Assembly (NCBI GenBank): GCA_900543845.1
Contig: UQTD01000035.1
Span: forward strand, 1 to 21,274
Source of the DNA: an uncultured Collinsella sp.
GTDB taxonomy: Bacteria; Actinomycetota; Coriobacteriia; Coriobacteriales; Coriobacteriaceae
DNA length: 21,274 nucleotides
Reading direction: 5' to 3'
The position numbers were made by a program, and so were the translations under genes. The notes under the pieces are model-generated. The model worked only from the letters and a program-made list of their open reading frames with translations, searched no databases and was not told the origin of the DNA. Positions 14,554 to 21,274 of this stretch are shown here, piece by piece; the first letter of the stretch is position 1, and each line of letters opens with the position of its first letter.

Positions 14554-14883
14554 CTACTTGTCGACGATCTCGGCAAGCCAGACGTTCAGCGTATCGACTT
14601 CGGGGCAGCAGAACTTTGCCGTGCCGGGCTCGTTTCCAGGCACGGTCCCGCCATAGCGCAGGATATCGATATAGGGAAAGCCCACGTGGCAGGCCATGGC
14701 GCACATCTTGCCGCGATCTCGGTCAAAGTCAAAGACGTCGCCCGGCTTGTGACCGTGGTGGCAGCGGCACGCACCCAGCTGGTCCACGCAGCTCACGCGG
14801 ATGCGCGGACGCTTGCCACGCGGCGCGCCGAGCGGCTTGTTCTCGCCCGCAGGCTTGATGCCGCCCTCGCCGGCGTTACTCAT
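14554..14883 (-). CDS. TIGR04076-type small cysteine-rich protein
   Basis: 109-residue protein of unknown function that matches the TIGR04076 pattern: a VSCVDQLGACRCHHGHKPGDVFDFD segment (about 30-54), then CAMACHVGFPYIDILRYGGT (about 61-80) and a final FCCPE (91-95). Seven cysteines and several histidines suggest metal or redox chemistry, but no activity is assigned to the family. The N-terminal 25 residues are a basic, Pro/Gly-rich tail. The ATG at 14883 overlaps the stop of the PdxY-like kinase gene by 8 nt, pointing to coupled translation. A TTG at 14889 is the other possible start. No signal peptide. Confidence 0.82.
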   Translation of the reverse strand: MSNAGEGGIKPAGENKPLGAPRGKRPRIRVSCVDQLGACRCHHGHKPGDVFDFDRDRGKMCAMACHVGFPYIDILRYGGTVPGNEPGTAKFCCPEVDTLNVWLAEIVDK

Positions 14884-15700
14884 GGTCAATCACATCCAGG
14901 CAGGCCTCGATGGGAAGGCCAGCCGACTTGTCCTCTTGGCCGGCATTGCGCTCGATAAGCTCAGCCACCACACGCATGGCATCGGACGTCGCGCGCTGCA
15001 GACTCCAACCTGCCATAACGCGGCCGACGAGCACCGCCGAGAACGTGTCGCCCGTGCCCGGGAAGTAGACCGGAATGAGCTCAAAGGGAATCGTAAAGTA
15101 CTCCCCCGCCACATGGTCGTAACCGATAACCGCGTTCGTGCCATTGACTACGGCGCTCGTAATGACCACAGACTTGGCACCCAGCTCACGCACGGCGTCC
15201 ACAAGGGCGCGGGCCTCATCGGGCGTAATTTGCTCGGCGATAGGCCTATCGGCAAGCAGGCACGCCTCGGTATAGTTGGGCACCGCGTAGTCTGCGCACT
15301 CCAGCAGATGCCGCATAAGGCCAATCGTGGACTCGGGCACGCCCGCATAGAGCTTGCCGTTGTCGCCCATGATGGGGTCGACGAACACCTTGGTGCCCTT
15401 TTGCGCACGGCGGTGGCAAAAGTCCGAGATGATGCGCGTCTCTTCCTCGGTCACGATAAAGCCGGTCGAGATGGCGTCGAACTCAAAGCCGAGCTCCTCC
15501 CAGATGGCGAGGCTTTGGCGCACGTACTCGGTGGTGTCGTGGATGTAGAACTTGGGGTAGTTGAGCGTGTCGGAAACGAGCGCCGTCGGCAGGTTATGGA
15601 TACGGTAGCCCATGTGCGACAGCACCGGCAGCATGGCGGAAAGCGCGACCTTGCCGTAGCCGCACATATCGTTAATCAGCAGCAGCTGAGTGTTCTTCAT
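14876..15700 (-). CDS. PfkB-family pyridoxal/pyridoxamine kinase (PdxY-like)
   Basis: Predicted to phosphorylate pyridoxal or pyridoxamine in vitamin B6 salvage, yielding the cofactor PLP or its amine form. 274 residues. The start MKNTQLLLINDMCGYGKVALSAMLPVLSHMG is typical of the PdxY/PdxK branch (QSxVxYGxVGN-like region altered to NDMCGYGKVAL). VDPIMGDNGKLYAG (107-120) fits the ATP/Mg region and PGTGDTFSAVLVG (214-226) holds the anion-hole GTGD with catalytic Asp 218. A related possibility is ThiD-type HMP kinase activity; sequence alone cannot exclude it. GGGAG lies 6-7 nt before the ATG. It overlaps the downstream TIGR04076 gene by 8 nt. Confidence 0.88.
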   Translation of the reverse strand: MKNTQLLLINDMCGYGKVALSAMLPVLSHMGYRIHNLPTALVSDTLNYPKFYIHDTTEYVRQSLAIWEELGFEFDAISTGFIVTEEETRIISDFCHRRAQKGTKVFVDPIMGDNGKLYAGVPESTIGLMRHLLECADYAVPNYTEACLLADRPIAEQITPDEARALVDAVRELGAKSVVITSAVVNGTNAVIGYDHVAGEYFTIPFELIPVYFPGTGDTFSAVLVGRVMAGWSLQRATSDAMRVVAELIERNAGQEDKSAGLPIEACLDVIDHE

Positions 15701-15838
15701 GAGGGTCTCCCTTGTTTCGGGCGTGGCGCGGCAGCACCACAGTGCGACTAAGTGTAGCGCAGGGGACGTTGCGAGCGGGCGCTACGGTCGCGAAGAACGC
15801 ATTGTTGCGGAAAGGTTACGGGAAAGAGGAAGTTAGCA

Positions 15839-15884
15839 CTTGGGGACGTTCTTAAATGACTAGTCAAACAAGAACGTCCCCAAG
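15839..15884. repeat. GGGGACGTTC palindrome, copy 2
   Basis: CTTGGGGACGTTCTT (15839-15853) pairs perfectly with AAGAACGTCCCCAAG (15870-15884). The centre holds TGACTAGTCA (15857-15866). Same arms and CTAG-containing core as 1510-1565. Confidence 0.85.
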
Positions 15885-15933
15885 CGCCAAAACGACTGGC
15901 CGGGCAACGCCGATGTTTTGGCGAAGTCAGCGA

Positions 15934-16073
15934 AAACCCGCCAGAGCGAGCAAGGTGCCTTGAAACAAGGCGGCATAGACCTTTTGGTCATGCCGCCGAA
16001 GTTGAAAGGCAGATTGCCGCTCTGGCGGGTTTGCAGCGTCGAGCCGTTACGCGGTTTGGTAAAACCGCGTAAC
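15934..16073 (+). repeat. Structured palindromic element, copy 3
   Basis: The outer stem is 15 perfect bp (15934-15948 with 16018-16032, AAACCCGCCAGAGCG). Then a bulged A (15949), GCAA/TTGC (15950-15953 with 16014-16017), TGCCTT/AAGGCA (15957-15962 with 16006-16011), inner GGCGGCAT/ATGCCGCC (15969-15976 with 15990-15997), a bulged A and GACC-TTTT-GGTC. GCAGCGTCGAGCC leads to the hairpin GTTACGCGGTTT-GGTA-AAACCGCGTAAC (16046-16073). This copy has no T-tract, so it is not simply a terminator. It lies upstream of the marR promoter rather than after a gene. Confidence 0.85.
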
Positions 16074-16088
16074 CACTAGTTTGGTACC

Positions 16089-16117
16089 TTGACAATCAAT
16101 CTATGCGCTCCTAAATT
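16089..16117 (+). promoter_or_regulatory. Sigma-70-type promoter of the marR-ABC operon
   Basis: TTGACA (16089-16094), 17-bp spacer, TAAATT (16112-16117). The -35 is a perfect consensus. Transcription would begin within the inverted repeat at 16116-16151. Confidence 0.75.
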
Positions 16118-16151
16118 AGTTAGGCACAAAACAATTCATCTACCTAACTAA
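16116..16151. promoter_or_regulatory. Candidate MarR operator
   Basis: TTAGTTAGG (16116-16124) and CCTAACTAA (16143-16151) form a perfect 9-bp inverted repeat with an 18-bp spacer. It overlaps the -10 end and the start-site region, so binding by the MarR protein encoded next would block transcription. Autoregulation is inferred from position and symmetry. Confidence 0.6.
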
Positions 16152-16172
16152 GGAAAGGAGCGAAGCTTAGAT

Positions 16173-16676
16173 ATGTGTGTTGAACCACTCGTCCTTCCGC
16201 ATGAGCCCGGCGGTGACCCGTCGCAACCGGTAGACATACCCGAAGCGGTCAGCGCCGAAGACAAACTCGCCAAGCGCATCCTGAGCGGCCTGGGCTTTTG
16301 CGGCCATTACATGCATTTTCATGGCGGAGGCGTGTCCGGCAAGGCGCCCATCATCTGCCTGCTGGCCAAGCAGCCCGGCGGCGAGATGTCGCAGCAGGAA
16401 CTCGGCATGCATTTTGACCTCAAGCCGGGGTCGCTTTCCGAGATCCTGTCCAAGCTCGAGGTCAACGGTCTCATCGAGCGCAGCCGTAACCCCAAGGATC
16501 GACGGCAACTCACCATTCGCCTGACCGAAACCGGCCGGGAAAACGCCCGCATCGACCAGGCGGCCCGCATCCGCTTTAGAGAACGGGCCTTTAGTGCCCT
16601 CACTCACGACGAGCGCGAGCAGCTCGCCGAAATGCTCGAGAAAATCCGTGTAACCTGGGAGGAACTGGATGATTAA
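16173..16676 (+). CDS. MarR-family transcriptional regulator
   Basis: Winged-helix DNA-binding repressor, expected to control its own operon of two ABC exporter genes. 167 residues; the wHTH spans about 55-122, with recognition helix LKPGSLSEILSKLEVNGLIER (83-103) and wing RNPKDRRQLTIRLTETG (105-121). A 30-residue, proline-rich N-terminal tail precedes the domain. HYMHFHGG (45-52) is histidine-rich just before the DNA-binding domain. AAAGGAG is present but 12 nt from the ATG, longer than usual, which may limit translation. Its stop overlaps the next start by 8 nt (ATGATTAA), so translation of the exporter is likely coupled. Confidence 0.93.
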   Translation: MCVEPLVLPHEPGGDPSQPVDIPEAVSAEDKLAKRILSGLGFCGHYMHFHGGGVSGKAPIICLLAKQPGGEMSQQELGMHFDLKPGSLSEILSKLEVNGLIERSRNPKDRRQLTIRLTETGRENARIDQAARIRFRERAFSALTHDEREQLAEMLEKIRVTWEELDD

Positions 16677-18483
16677 AACCCTCATGGGCAGCATCCGCGA
16701 CTATATGAAAGTCACTGTTGCCACGCCATTGCTCGTGCTTGGCGAGGTGCTCTGCGAGATGCTGATTCCATTTATCACCGCCAACCTGATCGACGCCATC
16801 AAAGACGGCACCACCGTAGCCGAGATGCTTCCCACCGCGGGCTTTTTGGTGCTCATCGCGCTGACATCGCTGGCTTTTGGCGCCGCTGCCGGCGTCACCT
16901 GCAGCCACGCGAGTTGCGGCTTCGCCAAGAACCTGCGTCACGACCTGTTCTACAAAATCCAGACGTTCAGCTTTGCCAACATCGATGAGTTCTCGAGCTC
17001 CTCGCTCGTCACGCGTCTGACCACCGACATCAACAACGTGCAGCAGGCTTTTATGATGATCATCCGTATCGCCGTGCGTGCGCCGCTGGTATTGATCTTC
17101 GCCTTTACCATGGCGTTTATCATGGGCGGCAGCGTTGCCATGGTCTACCTGGTCATCATTCCGCTGCTGGGCTTTGGACTGTTCTTTATCATCTTTAAGG
17201 TACGCCCCATCTTCTCGCGCGTGTTCCACAAGTACGACGCCCTTAACGAGTCCGTCGAGGAAAACGTCACCGGCATGCGCGTGGTCAAGAGCTACGTGCG
17301 CGAAGACTTTGAGAAGGAGAAGTTCGCCACCGCCGCGCGCGACGTCCAGATGGACTTCACCCGCGCCGAGAAGCTGCTCGCCTTTAACAACCCCATGATG
17401 AACATCTGCGTCAACGGCGCATTTGTCGTCATCATCTACCTGGGATCCAAGCTCATCATCACGAGCCAGGGCACGCTGTTCGACGTGGGCCAGCTCTCCT
17501 CGATCTTTACCTATGGTTTCCAGATCCTCATGAGCCTGATGCAGCTGTCGATGATCTTTGTCATGGTGACCATGGCCGACGAATCGGCACACCGCATTAC
17601 CGAGGTGTTGGCCGCCGAGCCCACGATCGCCGATCCCGCCGAGCCCGTGCTCGAGGTTGTCGACGGTTCCATCGACTTTGACCACGTGAGCTTTAAGTAT
17701 TCCGCGCATGCGAAGCGCCAGGCGCTCGACGATATCGACCTGCACATTAAGAGCGGCGAGACCATCGGCATCATCGGCGGCACCGGCTCGGCCAAGTCCA
17801 CGCTCGTAAACCTCATCGCCCGCCTGTACGACGCCACCGAGGGCACCGTGCGCGTGGGCGGCGTGGATGTACGTGACTACGACCTGGACGCCCTGCGCCA
17901 CCAAGTGGCCATGGTGCTGCAGAAAAACGTGCTGTTTAGCGGCACCATCGCCGAGAACCTGCGCTGGGGCGACCCGAATGCCACTGACGAAGAGGTCCGC
18001 GAGGCAGCGCACCTGGCCTGTGCCGACGAGTTTGTCGACGGCTTCCCCAAGGGCTATGACACCTGGATTGAACAGGGCGGCTCCAATGTCTCGGGCGGTC
18101 AGAAGCAGCGCCTGTGCATTGCGCGTGCCCTGCTGCGTCGCCCCAAGATCTTGATCCTGGACGACTCCACCAGCGCCGTCGACACCAAGACCGACGCCAA
18201 GATCCGCGCAGGGCTGGCAAGCTATCTGCCCAACACGACCAAGCTCATCATCGCCCAGCGCATTAGCTCCGTGCAGGACGCAGACCGCATCATCGTCATG
18301 GAGGGCGGCCGTATCGCGCAGATCGGCAACCATGACGAGCTGCTCAAGACAAGCGAGATCTACCGCGAGACCTTCACCTCGCAAAACAAGATGTCTGCCG
18401 AGGGCGAAGGGGCCGGCGAGGCCGACACCGAGGCATCCGCAACGCAAGCTCAGACCCAGGAAGGAGGCGAGGCACATGAGTAA
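16669..18483 (+). CDS. ABC exporter half-transporter with degenerate catalytic site
   Basis: 604 residues: ABC_membrane domain (about 1-310, six helices) and ATPase domain (about 335-560). Walker A GGTGSAKST (370-378), Q-loop Gln 418, signature VSGGQ (474-478), Walker B ILILDD (494-499). The catalytic Glu after Walker B is Asp 499, and the switch His is Gln 530 (IIAQRIS). This is the degenerate-site partner of a heterodimeric exporter such as LmrCD, BmrCD or TM287/288. The C-terminal tail (about 560-604) is acidic and Ala/Glu-rich. It overlaps marR by 8 nt and the next ABC gene by 8 nt (ATGAGTAA), so the two subunits are made together. Likely exports drugs, lipids or peptides; substrate unknown. 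Confidence 0.95.
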   Translation: MIKTLMGSIRDYMKVTVATPLLVLGEVLCEMLIPFITANLIDAIKDGTTVAEMLPTAGFLVLIALTSLAFGAAAGVTCSHASCGFAKNLRHDLFYKIQTFSFANIDEFSSSSLVTRLTTDINNVQQAFMMIIRIAVRAPLVLIFAFTMAFIMGGSVAMVYLVIIPLLGFGLFFIIFKVRPIFSRVFHKYDALNESVEENVTGMRVVKSYVREDFEKEKFATAARDVQMDFTRAEKLLAFNNPMMNICVNGAFVVIIYLGSKLIITSQGTLFDVGQLSSIFTYGFQILMSLMQLSMIFVMVTMADESAHRITEVLAAEPTIADPAEPVLEVVDGSIDFDHVSFKYSAHAKRQALDDIDLHIKSGETIGIIGGTGSAKSTLVNLIARLYDATEGTVRVGGVDVRDYDLDALRHQVAMVLQKNVLFSGTIAENLRWGDPNATDEEVREAAHLACADEFVDGFPKGYDTWIEQGGSNVSGGQKQRLCIARALLRRPKILILDDSTSAVDTKTDAKIRAGLASYLPNTTKLIIAQRISSVQDADRIIVMEGGRIAQIGNHDELLKTSEIYRETFTSQNKMSAEGEGAGEADTEASATQAQTQEGGEAHE

Positions 18484-20395
18484 GGCAACGACCGCCGAGC
18501 GCGCGCTCAACCGCAAGGGCGGCACCATGTCGCGCCTCATCAAGACGCTCTTTGGCTTCTACCCCGTGCTTTTGCCCCTCGTCGTCGTCGGCGTGGTGCT
18601 CTGCGCCATCATCAACTCCATCGGCGCGACCTTCCTTCAGAGCGCCCTGCAGATTATTAGCGAATCGTGGCAGTCGGGCGATTGGGAAGCCGCACAGCCC
18701 AAGATCACACAGCTCGTGACCACCCTTGCCAGCATCTACGGCGTCGGCATCCTGTCCTCATTGTTCTGGAACCGCGCCATGGCCATCGTCACGCAGGGCT
18801 CGCTCGAGAAGCTGCGCGAGAAGATGTTCAACCGCATGCAGGACCTGCCGATTCGCTACTTCGACACGCACCAGCGCGGCGACATCATGAGCCACTACAC
18901 CAACGACATCGACACGCTGCGCCAGATGATCAGCCAGTCGCTGCCCAACCTGCTCATGACGACCATCGTCATCGTCACGGTGTTCTTTATCATGCTGTAC
19001 TACAGCGTTTGGATGTGCCTGGTCATTGTGGCAGGCGTCGCCTTTATGACCTTTATGACCAAGCTGCTCGGCTCCAACTCCGCGCGTTTCTTTATTGCGC
19101 AGCAGACCGAGCTCGGCGTGGTCGAGGGCCACATCGAGGAAGTCATGAACGGCCAGAAGGTCGTCAAGGCATTCTGCCACGAGCCTGCCGCCGAGGCCGA
19201 TTTTGACGAGCGCAACGAAAAGCTCTTCGAGGTCTCGCAGAAGGCCAACATGTACGCCAACATCCTCATGCCTATCCTTATGAACCTGGGCAACCTGCTC
19301 TACGTGCTGGTCGCACTGGCAGGCGGCATTTTCCTGGCGCTGGGCGTGCCCAACCTGAGCATCTCGGGCACGGCGCTGTCCATCGCCGTCGTGGTGCCGT
19401 TCCTCAACATGACCAAGCAGTTCTGCGGACAGATCGGTCAGATCTCGCAGCAGATCAACGCCGTGGTCATGGGCCTCGCCGGCGCCGACCGTATCTTTGA
19501 ACTCATCGACGAGGAGCCCGAGGCCGACGAAGGCTATGTGACGCTCGTCAACGCGCAGGTGAACCCCGATACCTGGCAGCTCGAGGAGGCCGACCACCAC
19601 ACCGGCATGTGGGCATGGAAACATCCGCACCGCGCAACCGGCGAGATTGAGTACGTGCCGCTGCGCGGCGACCTGGTCATGGACAACGTCGACTTTGGCT
19701 ACACGCCCGACCACGAGGTGCTGCACGGCGTGTCTGTGTTTGCCAAGCCGGGCCAGAAGGTCGCGTTTGTCGGCGCCACCGGTGCCGGCAAGACGACCAT
19801 CACCAACCTCATCAACCGCTTCTATGACATCGCCGACGGCAAGATCCGCTACGACGGCATCAACGTCAACAAGATCCGCAAGGCCGATCTGCGCCGCTCG
19901 CTGGGCGTCGTGCTACAGGACGTGAACCTGTTCACCGGCACCGTGATGGATAACATCCGCTACGGCAACCTGGATGCCACCGACGAGGAGTGCATCGCGG
20001 CGGCAAAGCTCGCGGGCGCGGACGACTTTATCACCCGCCTGCCCGACGGCTACGACACCATGCTCACCGGCAACGGCGCACAGCTGTCGCAGGGCCAGCG
20101 CCAGCTGATTTCGATCGCACGCGCTGCCGTCGCCGATCCGCCAGCAATGATTCTGGACGAGGCCACGAGCTCCATCGACACCCGCACCGAGGCTATCGTG
20201 CAGGCCGGCATGGACAAGCTCATGGAAGGCCGCACGACGTTTGTCATCGCGCACCGCTTGTCCACCGTGCGCAACTCCGACGCGATCATCTGTCTGGACC
20301 ACGGCCGCATCATCGAGCGCGGCAATCACGACGAGCTGATCGCCAAGCGCGGGTATTACTACCAGCTCTACACCGGAGCGTTTGAGCTGGAGTAG
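18476..20395 (+). CDS. ABC exporter half-transporter, partner subunit
   Basis: 639 residues: ABC_membrane domain (about 25-345) and ATPase domain (about 398-630). Walker A GATGAGKTT (433-441), Q-loop Gln 481, Walker B AMILDE (557-562) with a normal catalytic Glu 562 and switch His 593. Its signature is LSQGQ (537-541) instead of LSGGQ. With Asp and Gln in the partner this makes one composite ATP site degenerate and the other intact. A linker of about 50 residues (350-400, with WAWKHPHRATGEIEYVPLRGD) between the domains is a feature of this exporter subgroup. AAGGAGG lies 8 nt before the ATG at 18476; the frame is open further upstream but inside the previous gene. Last gene of the operon. Confidence 0.95.
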   Translation: MSKATTAERALNRKGGTMSRLIKTLFGFYPVLLPLVVVGVVLCAIINSIGATFLQSALQIISESWQSGDWEAAQPKITQLVTTLASIYGVGILSSLFWNRAMAIVTQGSLEKLREKMFNRMQDLPIRYFDTHQRGDIMSHYTNDIDTLRQMISQSLPNLLMTTIVIVTVFFIMLYYSVWMCLVIVAGVAFMTFMTKLLGSNSARFFIAQQTELGVVEGHIEEVMNGQKVVKAFCHEPAAEADFDERNEKLFEVSQKANMYANILMPILMNLGNLLYVLVALAGGIFLALGVPNLSISGTALSIAVVVPFLNMTKQFCGQIGQISQQINAVVMGLAGADRIFELIDEEPEADEGYVTLVNAQVNPDTWQLEEADHHTGMWAWKHPHRATGEIEYVPLRGDLVMDNVDFGYTPDHEVLHGVSVFAKPGQKVAFVGATGAGKTTITNLINRFYDIADGKIRYDGINVNKIRKADLRRSLGVVLQDVNLFTGTVMDNIRYGNLDATDEECIAAAKLAGADDFITRLPDGYDTMLTGNGAQLSQGQRQLISIARAAVADPPAMILDEATSSIDTRTEAIVQAGMDKLMEGRTTFVIAHRLSTVRNSDAIICLDHGRIIERGNHDELIAKRGYYYQLYTGAFELE

Positions 20396-20421
20396 CTCAA
20401 AACAGCCCCAACGCTCCCAAC

Positions 20422-20525
20422 GGAGTTCCCCGAGGGAGACGGGGTGTTTACTCCGTGCTCAAACATTCTCGCTTCGCTGCGAAACTGCGCGCGGAGCAAA
20501 CACCCCGTCTCCCTCGGGGAACTCC
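20422..20525. repeat. Large palindrome with 28-bp perfect arms
   Basis: Left arm 20422-20449 (starts GGAGTTCCCCGAGGG) pairs perfectly with 20498-20525, extended by CTCCG/CGGAG (20451-20455 with 20492-20496) after one mismatch. An overlapping, competing stem is possible: ACTGCGCGC (20484-20492) with GCGCGCAGT (20526-20534), plus GCTGCGA (20476-20482) with TCGCAGC (20542-20548). It lies between the exporter operon stop and its terminator. Confidence 0.85.
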
Positions 20526-20562
20526 TGCGCGCAGTCTTTTCTCGCAGCCTAAAAAGAAGTGG

Positions 20563-20596
20563 TGAGGCCCTGGCCGTTTGGCCAGGGCCTCATTTT
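20563..20596 (+). terminator. Rho-independent terminator of the marR-ABC operon
   Basis: TGAGGCCCTGGCC (20563-20575), loop GTTT, GGCCAGGGCCTCA (20580-20592), then TTTT. A 13-bp GC-rich stem with a T-tract. On the other strand it is followed by CCACTTCTTTTT, so it probably also ends the lysR transcript. Confidence 0.9.
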
Positions 20597-20629
20597 GTAA
20601 GGAGTCAAAAAAGTCCCGTCCCAGATGAG

Positions 20630-21274
20630 CTACTTGAGAAGTTGGGCCATGGCGTTGACGAATTTTTGTACTTGGAGGGTGGGCTCGAGCGGATAGTGCA
20701 AAAAGACCGGCACCTCTCGCCCGCACAGGAACGGTACGCCCACAAAGGCCGGGTGCACGCCCGACCATGCGCCGCAGGTGAGCACCGTGTCGCCCTTTTC
20801 CTCCGCCTCGTTAAAGAGCGCAAAGTCAAAGCTGTCCACGTCGATCACGTCCACGCCGCCGTCGGCCAAAAGGTCGATGCGTAGGCTGTCCATGGCGTCG
20901 TTGCCGTGGCGCAGTACGCGCAGACGCATACCCTCCAGGTCGGCGACCGTAATGCGACTCTTGCGCGCCAGCGGGCTTGTGCGCGGCAGGTCGATATAAA
21001 ACGGCACGTTGACAATGCGGAGCCTTTGGCAGGCATCACCCCAGCGTGGGGTAGAAAAACTCGACTGCACCACATCGACCTCGCGGCCCAAGCTGCGCAT
21101 GACGGTCTCGCGCTCATCGTAGAGGTCGCTTACCGGCACGATCTCAAATCGCAGCGACGGTTCCAGATCGTGAATGCCCGACCACATCGACAGCGTTTGG
21201 CGCCCCGGGCACATCATCGACACGCCCAGGCGCACGGCACCGCCATCGCCCGCGGCGCGTCGGGCACGGCGCAG
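20630..21274 (-). CDS. LysR-family regulator, C-terminal part (runs off the window)
   Basis: The frame stays open from the stop at 20630 to the window edge, so the N-terminal helix-turn-helix lies beyond 21274. The visible part starts in the charged linker (LRRARRAAGDGG) and continues into a LysR substrate-binding domain, beginning AVRLGVSMMCPGRQTLSMW and including EVDVVQSSFSTPRW and the ligand-domain turn RLRIVNVPFYIDLPRTSPLARKSRITVADLEGMRL. The second half (DFALFNEAEEKGDTVLTCGAWSGVHPAFVGVPF) matches the closing strands. It converges on the ABC exporter operon with a shared terminator. Ligand unknown. A GTG at 21235 is an internal codon, not the start. Confidence 0.85.
   Translation of the reverse strand: MRRARRAAGDGGAVRLGVSMMCPGRQTLSMWSGIHDLEPSLRFEIVPVSDLYDERETVMRSLGREVDVVQSSFSTPRWGDACQRLRIVNVPFYIDLPRTSPLARKSRITVADLEGMRLRVLRHGNDAMDSLRIDLLADGGVDVIDVDSFDFALFNEAEEKGDTVLTCGAWSGVHPAFVGVPFLCGREVPVFLHYPLEPTLQVQKFVNAMAQLLK

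Larger units (their letters stand above)
15701..16172. other. 472-bp divergent intergenic region
   Basis: No gene is seen. From left: the pdxY-like gene leader (minus-strand TACACT near 15747-15752 is a possible -10, without a clear -35), a GGGGACGTTC palindrome (15839-15884), structured element copy 3 (15934-16073), then the promoter and operator of the marR operon (16089-16151). Confidence 0.7.

Noticed and set aside
16046..16073. Terminator reading of the copy 3 hairpin
   Set aside because: A strong stem but no T-tract on either strand and no gene ending next to it.
16600..18543. 647-residue minus-strand frame opposite the first ABC exporter gene
   Set aside because: Antisense shadow; the plus strand encodes full ABC motifs.

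Overview
The window looks like chromosomal DNA from a high-GC, host-associated Actinobacterium, most likely a Coriobacteriia member such as Collinsella. This is inferred from GC-rich, GC3-biased coding, maltose-phosphate/PTS sugar use, and intergenic spaces filled with long palindromes. No rRNA or tRNA gene is present to confirm it. Fifteen genes are supported; one (lysR) runs off the right edge. All other genes are complete, and no transposase, phage gene or CRISPR array was seen.

Layout. 1-1301: palindromic elements, then prfA (release factor 1) on the minus strand. 1593-5973, minus strand: a four-gene unit transcribed lipoprotein > permease > ATPase > M20 peptidase, an amino-acid-type ABC importer coupled to a metallopeptidase. 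6252-8120, minus: a LacX-type aldose epimerase and an acidic single-pass membrane protein of unknown role. 8381-9634, plus: an MFS exporter bracketed by two related long palindromes. 9864-13882: an alpha-glucoside module, with a PTS EIICB and a GH4 6-phospho-alpha-glucosidase on the minus strand facing away from a plus-strand RpiR regulator; a low-molecular-weight tyrosine phosphatase follows the regulator. 14554-15700, minus: a PdxY-like kinase overlapping a small TIGR04076-type protein. 16173-20395, plus: MarR regulator plus two ABC exporter half-transporters, with 8-nt ATG/TAA overlaps at both joints, a clear promoter and a candidate operator, and ending in a large palindrome and a strong terminator. 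20630-21274, minus: the C-terminal part of a LysR regulator.

How the genes work together. The sugar module would import maltose-like disaccharides as 6-phosphates and cleave them in the cytoplasm under RpiR control. The amino-acid importer may feed the M20 peptidase. The MarR/ABC operon is a self-regulated heterodimeric efflux system: one half-transporter has Asp for the catalytic Glu and Gln for the switch His, and the other has LSQGQ for LSGGQ.

The most unusual content is intergenic. At least six families of inverted-repeat elements occur in 21 kb. The most interesting is a three-copy element of about 140 bp with a multi-tier stem, a conserved apical loop, a conserved bulged A and base-pair-preserving differences between copies. 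It is followed by a second hairpin with a GGTA or GTCA loop.
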